DNA of 64,000 bases, taken from NCBI GenBank assembly GCA_036898215.1, contig CM072555.1, forward strand, positions 17,725,684 to 17,789,683, read 5' to 3'. The notes under the pieces are model-generated. The model made no database searches. It saw nothing but the letters and a program-made list of their open reading frames with translations, and had not been told where the DNA came from. A program made the position numbers and the translations under genes. Origin of the DNA: Platycarya strobilacea (Eukaryota; Streptophyta; Magnoliopsida; Fagales; Juglandaceae). Shown here in pieces: positions 34,871 to 45,800 of the stretch (position 1 is the stretch's first letter; the number at the start of each line of letters is the position of its first letter).

Positions 34871-36289
34871 GCTCTTTTTGTATTAACAAAAAAAATTGAC
34901 TCTTTTTTTTGTGTATGTACAGTACAGTGATGTTGAATTATGAAACCGTTTGTGCTTACATGATCTATGTTAGTGACATAGAGTTACTTACTCTTATTAG
35001 TTATTATTGCATATTTTCTTTTAAGGTAAATTAAGTTTTATAATTTGACTTAAACATCCATTGACAGTATTGCTAAAGGGATAAAAATTATGCCTAACAT
35101 TTTTAGTCTCATTAGTATTACAGTGTATGTAGAGGGTTAGAGGCAAGCTGGAAGTGGTAATGGGTCAACTGGACAACAATTTAATTTGCTATATATTTTA
35201 TTTAACTGTTTGTTGTAAATTTGTAATTCGTTAATTTCTTATTTATAAGCTGTAATAATTTAATTTGTTAAGTTTTAATTTGTTGTAATTTGTATATCAT
35301 CTAATTAGGTCCAACACAGAAATTTGAATATTAATTTATTAGTATATAGTATGTCAAACTGTTAGTAATAGTATTATAGAATTGAGAATTAGAGATTATA
35401 GTTTTATAGATTTTTAATTTTGTATGAAATAAGTATGTTTGGATCTGGACCTATAATGTATTAAATGGGCCCTATTATGTTTGTATGTTACGTAATTGAG
35501 TTTACATAGCCCAAACTTACTCAAACTCGACTCATCTACAGCCATATATATATATATATATATATGTTATATATATTCGAACACAAAACTAATTTCTAAA
35601 AATATCATCGATATCTCTTGTACTATTAATTGAGAACTTAAATAAAACTTGAGTGTGCTACGGATCAATTGAAGTTTCTTACGTTCTTCAGAGGATCAAG
35701 ATAGGCATTTGTTTGAAATTTAAAATAAAACAAGAAAACTTCCAATCTTCTTGGAAGGAGTCATTGAAACTGGTCATGAAAATTGTTGTGGCTCAAATCA
35801 AGAACTTGCAATTGCTTCAAGTTACAGAGTTCTAGGGGTAATTCACCTTTAAGGTAGAGCTTAAAAGATCTTTCAGACCCAATTTGGAGAAAAAAAAAAA
35901 CTTGGCCTGCCTACCAGCAACACAAGTTTACACTTCGCATTCTCAAAGTTTGTTAACACTCCCTCCCATTTGTAACAGATGGATCTAGAGGTGAGCAAAA
36001 ATCTAGAAATCCGATTTTGACCTCGACTCCAATCCAAGTCGAAGTTTTTTTTTTTCCTAGAATGTCGAAGTCAATACTTAATAGCATATCGATACATTTA
36101 TACAAAATTTCTAACCCGAGCACACGCAATGGAGCCATAGACAGTCAAGTGAGTTGAACCGACTATAAATTTCATATAATTATATTTTATATAGTTAGTT
36201 AAACTCAATACTAGATTACCATGAGTTTATTATTAGAAAATAATATATTTATACTATAATATATACATACTAAATTGACTAATTGTTGT

Positions 36290-37565
36290 CCAGATGACTA
36301 ACACAAGATGGGAGGTGAATTGAGTTATAAAAAAATTAACACTTATAAATCAAATATATAATATAAAATATAAATAAAATACGAATTAATAGGAAATATA
36401 AAGAATAAGGGTAAGAAGAAGCAAATTCAGTATTTTAACGAGGTTCAGCCCTACTGCCTACGTCTTCGCCTCAAGCTACCCCTTGAGGATCACAAATTCA
36501 CTATTCAATCTCTTTCAGGTGAAAATAGAAACCTATTATACCTTTGAGCAATATCGCTACAAAGAATCCGTGTAGAACACCTTCTACACTTGCAATTACC
36601 TCACACTTGGTGATTCAACTATTCCCTATGTAGAACACCTTCTACACACAAAGGTTATACGCACCATATTACAAATACAAAAACTGATAATGGGTAGATT
36701 ATCACAATACACTCTTCAATAAGTGAGATAAAAATAATATAGTGTAACTTATATTTCTCTCAAAATAAAAAAAGATTAAAGCACAAAATTTAGAGAAGAA
36801 AGAATGGAGGTTTTGAAAGAATGATGCAAAATTTAGTAATTGATGTGTAAACTCTTGTTGTAATTTTTGCAAAACTCAAGTGAGCTATTTATAGGCAAAT
36901 GAGTTTTCATATTCAAATTTGAAAATGTTCACATGTCAAATAAAAGTATTATTCACTTTTCAAAATATTTAAATAAAAGTATCTCCATTTTATATTTGTC
37001 AAAGACAACTCCATTCATTTTTCAAAAAAATAAAACCTAATTTTTTAATTTTCATACATGATAAAATGAGTATGATTTATTTTTTAAATCAAATCATCTT
37101 CTTTTTACATATATCAAAAATATACACAACCATCCTTCAAAATTTTTTTTTTAAACAAAATCATTTATCTTTTGTATTTGTCAAAAAAACACACAACCAC
37201 TCTTCAAGATTTTTAAATAAAACATGCACATGTCAAATATGACAATCAATCATCTTACAAATTCAAATATTTATGCATATGTGAAAAAAAAATCGAAATT
37301 AAATATTTTAATAAAGTTATATAAATGTAAAAAATGTAATTTGATGTTTTATGAGAAAAGATTAATTTTGAGCATTAATCCAATTTCAAATTTTAAGAGA
37401 CGTACAAAATTACTCTATGAGTTTCATATATAGACTTGATCTTCTTTTTGCTCATGCTTGATTTCTTATTGTGTTTAACTCTTTTCATGTGTAGACAACT
37501 TGAGCTTGAATCTTAAATTTATTTGTTATCATCAAAATCTATATGGAGATACGAGACTTGAAACT
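36290..37565. repeat. Unclassified interspersed repeat
   Basis: It opens with CACAAGATGGGAGGTGAATT and contains AACGAGGTTCAGCCCTACTG then TGCCTACGTCTTCGCC, a wording I associate with a common but poorly classified plant repeat. Within it GTAGAACACCTTCTACAC occurs twice (about 36570 and 36630). It ends near TTGGGTTCAACAC at 37577. No coding domain or terminal repeats were seen. Confidence 0.4.
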
Positions 37566-37569
37566 TTGG

Positions 37570-37910
37570 GTTCAACACTAATAATAATTTAGTATATGTA
37601 AATATCATACTATTACAATATTACTACCATGTAACACTAAATTACTATAATAACATCAACATGCAATACTAATGTAGAAACATTAAAATGCATAATAACA
37701 TGTAGTACTAATTAACTCAGTTACTAATGTATAATTATATATAATACAAATGGATAAACACTAATATAACTTTATAGTAACATGTAATACTAATGTATGG
37801 TAACTAAAGTATAATAACATATAAATACTAATATATAATAACATGTAATCCTAATGGATAATAAAGTATAATAACATATAATAGTAATGTTACAAAAAAG
37901 TATAATAATA
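37570..37910. repeat. Degenerate tandem repeat, about 30-bp unit
   Basis: Many near-copies of ACTAATGTATAATAACATGTAA-like sequence (for example around 37640, 37720, 37800 and 37850) in almost pure AT sequence. Confidence 0.75.
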
Positions 37911-38399
37911 GGTTTATAGTGTCCATTGAAAAAGATTTTTGTGAGTCTAGTATTATAATATGGGGTTGTGTTTTTCCGACCCATCTTGCAGCTTGCAAGA
38001 ATTTGAAGCAAGAGAAATTGATATCAACAAAGCAAGAATTACAAGCAATATGCCATTATTCATTTTTGCATAAAAGGAATAACATCGGTCATAATCTGAG
38101 CCAAAAACGTAGAATGTACTTCTATATTGTACATAAATAATACTGATATTACATTTATAACTACCAGGAATAAAAGCAATCAGTCAATTCATAATAAACA
38201 AATAAATAAAAACTAAAAATTCTTACATTTCTTTTTTTAATAACAAAGTTACAAACTTCATTAATAAAGTGAAAGATTATAGACATTTATCAAATCATAC
38301 GGTTTCAGAAATAAAATCCAGAATACAATCTTCTCATATCTCACAAACATTAAAATTCTAAGCGTGCCTAGCTAGAGAATGCGTAACCCTATTACATTC

Positions 38400-38737
38400 T
38401 CTATAAGCATGAACAAATAAGCATGAATGAAATCTGCTCTTTAACTTCTTCACTTCGGCAAATAGCAACCTAGGCCTGAGTCTTGCATATTGTCTTGCTG
38501 AAGTGCTTCAACCACTAAAAGAAAGTCAAATTCAACTATAATATTTTGAATGCCTCTACCAACACACAGTTGAAGACAACAAGATATAGCTAACAGTTCA
38601 ATAGATTCAAGATTCTCCGCTTTGAGTTCCAGTCTACTGGCAGTCATTAGTACTTCTCCGCGACGATTTTAAGTACAAATCCAATGCTTCCTTTCTGTAA
38701 ATCAGCTAAGAGAGTACTATCAGTGTTTAATTTTAAT
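38400..38737 (-). pseudogene. RNase H-like (RVT_3) fragment, split by a hAT element
   Basis: The minus-strand translation gives SLKLNTDSTLLADLQKGSIG, then after a frameshift ASRLELKAENLESIELLAIS and GIQNIIVEFDFLLVVEALQQ. This is the plant RNase H-like domain found at the C-terminus of LINE ORF2 and in host-annotated RVT_3 proteins; the first Asp (NTD) and the Glu/Asp positions (ESIE; VEFD) are visible. The upstream codons appear on the far side of the hAT insertion at 42615-42650 (VRI before DSLKLN). Confidence 0.75.
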
Positions 38738-38745
38738 GAATCCAT

Positions 38746-41700
38746 AAGAGGTGGATCTACTTGGAGACTAGGGGGGCCATGGCCCCCCCTAGACTTTGAA
38801 AAAAAATATAATATATACTAGTTTTTTTTATAATTTAATAAAATAATATCAATTGTATTATATTGGCCCCTTCTATAAAATTATATTGAATTTTTTATAA
38901 AATTATTTTAATTTTATTTTGATCTAATTTTAAAAGAAAATAAAGAAAATATATTTTATATAAAATAATATAATATAATAATATAATAACACATTTTTAT
39001 TATAAATAAAATAATAAAATAAATTTGTAAGTATGTGAAACAGTGAAATAAAGAGTTGCCTGTGCCCCGCAGTCTTCCACTGTCCCATGCAAGTTTTCCA
39101 AATGCTCTCGTACGTCCTTTCGGCGACTCTCAGATCACATCCTTAAAAGCTAAATCCTTTTGTTTCGTCAATAGACATAAGTCTAAGATACAGTGACATA
39201 AAAGCTAGAAGCCTAGAATTAGAAAATATATGGATTGTTGTTGAACTCGATCATGACATCATGCTGGAACCCATCCCCTTTATTTGTTTTATTTTCATTA
39301 AACCTCAAGAGTCAAGCCATCCCTGCAAGCATACGGCATTTCGGCATTTCGGTTTTTTTTAAACATTTTGCTCCTCAAGAGTTAAAGTCCTTCGCAAGTT
39401 CTTTAAAAAAAAAAAGTCTTTCCAAGTTGCAAAACCGTTGGCAGCGACTCAGCACTCGCGGTATGCCTTTTTGAATTCTCTTGAAATTTTGAATCATATT
39501 TTTAGATCTCTTCCATTATCTCATAGTCTCTTTCTTTCATCCCATTACTTAGTTTATCAGTATTACAGTGTACACTTTTCACTCAGAATCTTATTACTCC
39601 ATCTACGGTTCATCTCCATCGTAGCTCCCTCCGACTTCCCTGGTAAGTTTGTTTATATTAAGTCTAAATTTTAGTTTTTTAAGAGTTTTATATTGATATA
39701 TTATATATTTAGTAATTATGTATAATAATCTAAATGTATATTGATTTAAATTACTTTCGATATTATTATGTGTAATGATGAATTGTTTAATTCTTAATTT
39801 TAAATTGCTGGACTTTTATCTTTTATTTGGATTATCAATGTTATTTTAAAAATTTCTTGACTTTTGATTGATTTATGAAGTTAATCTAAATTTATTTTAT
39901 ATGTTTCAATTTCATTTTAAATTTAGGTTAATGAATGATATCTAAATTAAAAGCTATCGACTCATTCTTCAAAATATAATAAATTGATATTTCAAAAAAT
40001 TCTTCTAAAATTTTAAGGATTGAATTTGAGAAAAATCCTAATCTTAAAAAAAATCCTAATACCAACTCTCCAATTTTAGAGTATAAAAGAAATTTATTTT
40101 ACATCGACAACACTTGAATATAAAGAGATTGATATATTTTCTCTACAATGAGATCCATGATTACACCCTCCTATGTGAGACTATCTAGTCAATCAACGTA
40201 ATGAAATAAGAAGAATTTACTTAAAAATGGGTCCATATCAAATACATCTTTCAAAATATCCATTTTTTGATTTTGAAAAGCATCCTCGTTGTTTTCAAGT
40301 TTCTTGGTTTGTATAATTTAGATCTTGATTAGAGTATTTTTCATCAAAAGATGTGACATATTGTTTAACTTGTTATCTTTTTACAACAAAAGTATCTGAT
40401 ATGATGTATTTATTGTCATATGATTTAGAGGTTGGAAGAAGATTAATAATTAAAAATGTTGTACCTTTCTGAATCATATTAGAAATGATTCTTGCTTTTA
40501 TCATAATAATGTTGTGAGATCTTGTGAAGATTTATTAAAGCAATCACAGCAAATGATAAAGTAATGAATGCACAAAACTCTATACAAATTCTCAATAATT
40601 GACTCTGAGTGAAGACATCTATTGTATTGTTCGATAGCTTACCTTTCAAGAATGTACCTTTAGAGATTATGATGAGATCTTTGGGTCAAAAAATTGAGAT
40701 AATTTTTTTGAGATGTTTAAAGTTTTGACTTCGTATAATGACAAGGTTGGAGAACTTATTTTGGAAAATACTTATAAATCCTCAAAGTATACTTCACCTC
40801 AAATTTAAAAAGAGATTGTGGAAATTCTTGTAAAGAAAGTGAGAAATAAAATTATTTTCGATTTTGCATTATTGTTAACGAGACACGAAATGAGTCTAAG
40901 ATGGAGTAAATGGCTATTGTCTTGAAATTTATTGACAATGATGATTTTATACAAGAACGATTTTTTGATCTTGTACATGTTAAAAGATATATCAACATTG
41001 AATCTAAATAATGAAATATCTACGATTCTTTCTCATCATTGTCTTAATATTCAAAATATTCGTGGACAAGAATATGATGGTGCTAGTAATATGTGTGGTG
41101 AAAGAAAAGAATTGCAAACATTATTTCTTAAAGATTGCCTATATGCATATTATGTTCATTGTTTTGTTCACCGATTACAATTAACATTAGTTGATACATC
41201 TAAAGAGATGACTTCTATTCATGAGTTTTTCTCAAATTTGAATTTTAGTATCAATGTGGTGGGCGCTTCATATAAACATCATGATAAATTACAAGCTACT
41301 CAGGCAACACATATTGCACATTTGATAACAATTGATGAACTTGAAAGTAGAAAATGAGCTAACCAAATTGGCACTGTTAGACAGGCCGATGATTCTCATT
41401 GGGGTTCTCATTTTTATTATATTTACAGTCTATTAAGAATATTTGAAATCACTTCCTCGATGCTTGAAATTATAATAAAAGAATGATCAACTTAATCTCA
41501 ACGTGGGGATACAAATGCTGTTTATAAAATGATTACATCATTCTAATTTATATTTATTTTATATTTAATGAGTGAAATCATGAATATTTCTGATATTCTT
41601 TAGTCAAATTTTACAGTAAAAATCTCAAGATAGTTTGAATGCCATGAATATGATTTTAACTACAAAATGACTCATTCAAAAGTTGAGAAATAAAGGTTAG

Positions 41701-42614
41701 AAAAATCTGCTTGATAATGTTGTCTCTTTCTCTAAAAAATTTGATATTGATATTCCAGAATTAAGCTAAGCTCTCGTTATATACACAGTCATGATTGTAT
41801 CAACAAGATCACATTACGATAGAATATCATTATCATTTTAAAATATTTAATGCCACTATAGATTTTCAAATGCAGAAACTTGATAATATATTTTGGTGAA
41901 AGATCGCCAAAGTTTTAAGTCTTAGTTCAGCTTTAGATCCCAAATATGCTTATAAATCATTTAATATTGATGATATTTGTTATCCTACAAAAGAGTATTA
42001 TCTTCTTGATTTTTTCGAGAATTAGAAAATCAATTTTAAAATTTCAATTGAGACATTTTGAAATTGATGTGGATACTAATCCGAAGTTTTAATATCTGAG
42101 ATCCATTGTAAATTTGTGTCAAGATTGATAAAGACAGAAAAATCAAATACATACTATCTTATTGATAAATTAATTAGTCTTATTTTAGCTCTTCCAATTC
42201 CTACAACAATCAATGAACAAGCATTTTCAACTATAAAAATTGTTAAATCAAGTCTACGCAACAAAATTGAAAATGAATTTCTAGCAATTAATTTAATTGT
42301 TTATATTGAAAGAAAAATAACTAAGTGTTTTGATTTAGATTCAATACCTGATGATTTTGTTTCTTTAAAAGAGCATAAATTACAATTTTAAATACTCTTA
42401 TGTTTCTTTTTATTATATTTCAATAATATATTCTGCTTTACATATATTTTTTTTTAATATATAGATTGCATTAAACATTTTATTTTAAATCTTACGATCT
42501 GATTGTTTTATATCGTAAAAAAATTGTATAGAAATAAAGCAAAAATTATTTATGCATATTGTTTTAGTTTTGCTTGACCCACCCTAAAGCAAATTTCTAG
42601 CTCAGCCATTACAG
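38746..42614 (+). mobile_element. Decayed hAT transposon (DUF4371/hATC type)
   Basis: Flanks GAATCCAT (38738-38745) and GAATCTAT (42615-42622) fit an 8-bp hAT duplication with one change. The left end reads AAGAGGTGGATCTACTTGGA followed by GGGGGGCCATGGCCCCCC; the right end in reverse reads CTGTAATGGCTGAGCTAGAA followed by GCTTTAGGGTGGG, an arrangement typical of this hAT group. The interior has a leader near 39050-39650 and the transposase remnant at 39935-42391. Confidence 0.82.
39935..42391 (+). pseudogene. hAT transposase remnant (DUF4371, hATC)
   Basis: Begins MISKLKAIDSFF, the usual start in this family. Further on come ELILENTYKSSKYTSPQIQK, EIVEILVKKVRNKI, a DUF4371 core at 40932-41357 with IRGQEYDGASNMCGERKELQ and CLYAYYVHCFVHRLQLTLVD (catalytic Asp region), then GTVRQADDSHWGSHFYYI, and finally the dimerisation domain ALPIPTTINEQAFSTIKIVK with SSLRNKIENEFL at 42190-42391 ending in a natural stop. 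Frames break repeatedly between 40000 and 42110. Confidence 0.87.
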
Positions 42615-42691
42615 GAATCTATACGCACCCTTTTTTCCCTTTATCAAGGGACTTGACTGTCGTACTTAAATCCTATAAATTGAGAGAGGGA

Positions 42692-42708
42692 GGGGGGGGG
42701 GGGGGGGG
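42692..42708 (+). repeat. G17 homopolymer in a GA/G-rich tract
   Basis: Seventeen consecutive G preceded by GAGAGAGGGA. It lies about 180 bases beyond the helicase stop codon, on the non-coding strand of that gene (C-run in the transcript direction). Confidence 0.9.
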
Positions 42709-42890
42709 TGTGGAATTTTGAATAAAAATACCATTTGTGGACATTGACTCCGATCCTCAGAAATCGAGCAAAACATACACGACATTGAACACTCCAGAAA
42801 AGCGGATGGACGTTATAATGGTAAATATGTTCAAGGCTCATATACTTGAAGGCCTAACCTTTCCCACCAAGAAAAAGAAAGCTGTTAAAC

Positions 42891-45800
42891 TCATCTTCTC
42901 ATCTTCTTATGCGACTTGGCATTATTGATACCCAAGTATTTGTCCATATCCTCGTTATCAACATCATCTCTTCCTCGCCTCTTGTTCTTGCCTTCAGATT
43001 CTTTGATTTTCTGAAGAAACCAAACATAGAACACAAAACAACAATAAATTAATTAATAATAAGTACACAACAGCAAAATAATGTTCTTCCAAGATGGAAC
43101 CCATACATGGCAACAATATTTTACCTAATATTTCACGAACTGGGAAGCATTCCCAGGATGGAAAAAAACGTAGAATGATAACAATTATAATAATTAAGTC
43201 CAGAAAATATTCAACAGCATAAACACCATAGGTACTAAAGCAGCCAGAACAAAGAATAAAGACAACAGCTAGGCGTTGTGTCCTTTATCATTACTTTCCA
43301 CAAGGTTACTACAAAGTGAGTAATTCCATTGACCCAGGTTTCATTAGATGTGCGGAATCAAGACATCCAAAAGACCAATTCCCTACCCTACTTTCCTGTG
43401 ATGAAAGGAAAGGGCTTTATGCCCCGGTTTAGTACTCGTGGAAAAGGGCTTTATGCAAGATGGCCATGAAAAGAACAGCGATCATACTTTTAGAAATGGC
43501 CCGAGATCATGAAAAGACTTCTGCTGAGATAAGTGAAGACCAACTTCAGTCCAATAAGCGTGAATACCAAAAACATCTTAAGGCTATCTTACGGGAAATG
43601 CAACAATAAGAAAAAAAGATTGAACATGTGAGAGGTGACGAATTAGAGCTCTCCTGAAATTCGTGGAGAGATGTGCTATACCATAATTATTTCCTCATTG
43701 CCCCCATCATATTTATGATTCCAGTTACCATTATAGATTGAATGAAAGGGATGACCAAGACTCCTTACAACTCGCAATGGCACTGAGCGGCCGGAGATTG
43801 ATGAAAAAGGCAGCCCAGCCAGTCCACCCCTTTAGTGATTGTGATCAAGAGCACACACTGCCTGGGATCTACACCAATTTGTCTCCTAGGGCTAAGGTGG
43901 GGGCTGTAGGATCAGAAGACACAGAGCTTTGCAAGCTAGGAACAGGTAGTACCCAGTGTCATCTATCTTGTCTCAAGGTCTAATGTCCAAACCGGTAGTG
44001 GGACTTTTGTTTGCAAATGCGACTGCAAGAGAAACAAACATGTTACCCGAGGAGTTCCTCAAGGAGAGGGTTTTTGAAGTTTAGGTTAGATTGTGGAAAG
44101 TTTTGTTACCTAGTTCACTTGTTCAACTCTTTCCTTCATAGGGTGTGGCATGCCTACCTCCTTTCATATCGCATGCATAATTCCCCGTTTTTATCTTTTC
44201 TAGACTTTACTACCCTTGTTTTCCTAACCTTCCTTAATCCAGGAGTCCCCTGTTTTACACCCTCAGTGTACTTGAGTTGCACCCCTAACACTTTCTTTTA
44301 GAGAAAATATTGTTGTTACTTAACGAAAAAATATACAAAAACAAAAATCATACATCAAGATCACTTATATATAAGTTTATTAGTTCCAGTTGACAGAACT
44401 AATGATGGAATTGAAAAGGAAAGGGATCATTATAGGGGCTTGCATCAAAAGAGATGTTATGGCCGCAAGATTTCAAGAAGGCATATGATGTTGTGAGATC
44501 CTAATTGGGAAACTGTTTATTTCATGAACTAGATTCAAGATTGAACACTTTCTGCTTAAGATTAGTTCAGTATGTCGCTAGGCCTGGATGGCTAGACTTC
44601 CAAGTAGGGTTAGCTTCTAGTTATATTCGTAGCCAAGTCATGTTTTCCTCCTAGAATTGACTCACTTTCATAAATTTAGTTTCAAAGTGAAGTAATCAAT
44701 TGAATGACGGTACATGCAAAAAGGACAGGTTATCATCTTTAGCATCTTAGAGATAACATGGAAGTGACGTAGCATGTTTTCGGGTACGTAGTAACATGCT
44801 CACAATCCAAGAAAGGTAGTGTCGTTGTTATTAACTATGACTGATGCATGGAATATTGATGACTATGCCTAACTTTTCTTCAATTTATTTTCAGAAAAGT
44901 TCTTAAGAAACAATTAACAATTAGCCAACAAAACCAGACTAATGTTTGATAATTAGTGAAACAATGTCTTAATAATTGAATATACGGTCTCCGATAATTA
45001 GATAAACAAATAACCATATGATCAGACTTAAGAAGTTTACCACGAGGCCATTATAATACTTTTTTTAACAAGTATAAACCCCAGCTAATACAATATTAGA
45101 TAACTGAGACAACTTGTAAAGAGGCAATTTATAAACTCTGTGGAATTATTCAGAGCCTACTAGAATGACTAGCACTAAATCAGAGCTAGCGAGATAAGGC
45201 CATCAGTCGATTAGGGATGGACAGGGACACCACTGCATTCACCCCCAACTGTAGGCAAACCGCACAAGTACTCTTAACCTTGGCGCACATAAATTGTGGA
45301 ACATTAAATAACAAAACACCTTAAATATATTACCAATAGAGATATCCTTTTGGCCTCTGTGACACGCTCCATCAATAGCAAGACTTCCTCTTCCAGAATG
45401 GGAATGTCTGGTAACTTCTTGCCTTAAAAAAGGGAAAAAAAAACCATTAAATTTTCAGAGACTTTATAATGCCTCTACCAAAAAATAGCATGCTTTTCCT
45501 ACCATGAAGTTTCTCGATCTGCAAGAAGAACTGCAGCTGATACTGATTGACTAAAGAGATCGCAACACCCGACCGTCCTGCACGAGCGGTTCTTCCCACT
45601 CGATGGATATAATCCTATGGGGCACTTGTGATTAGAAAAAGAGGGCATAAAGAATAAACAGGAACAAATTCTACTAACAAAATTCAATAAATAATATAAT
45701 CCAAATAAAATAAAACCCAGTTACAAAAGAGTATGTGGATGCATAATTCCACGTAGTAGTGTGACAAGCCAAAATTTCAGAAAATAGGCACCATAAAATT

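Larger units (their letters stand above)
27415..35544 (+). mobile_element. Large decayed hAT DNA transposon (BED/hATC type)
   Basis: The left end TAGGGCTGTA and the right end, in reverse TGGCTGTAGA, are hAT-like termini, and both abut TA dinucleotide repeats, so the element landed in a (TA)n microsatellite. This makes the expected 8-bp TA-type duplication unprovable. The first 270 bases carry many CTCGAT/TCGTGAAC motifs in both orientations, as in hAT subterminal regions. The transposase remnant lies at 31739-33943. A CT-rich leader near 29480-29580 could be the old promoter/first exon. The total of 8.1 kb is long for a hAT, partly from AT-rich filler with internal repeats. Confidence 0.8.
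35545..38400. other. Intergenic AT-rich stretch with unclassified repeats
   Basis: No gene is recognised. (TA)n at 35545-35565 abuts the hAT element. The block 35970-36170 has TE-like wording but no ends that I can define. Two repeat blocks are listed separately. A short plus frame at 35653-35835 has no family resemblance. Confidence 0.55.

Noticed and set aside
37570..37910. Regular repeats as a possible CRISPR-like array
   Set aside because: Units are degenerate, AT-only and without unique spacers, and the host is a plant.
43738..44301. Two plus-strand frames (81 and 96 codons) in a helicase intron
   Set aside because: No known domain; the 3' part looks like a LINE tail, so it is more likely repeat-derived than a gene.
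44465..44500. DFKKAYD-like LINE RT motif
   Set aside because: Only seven codons with no further RT sequence around; may be chance.
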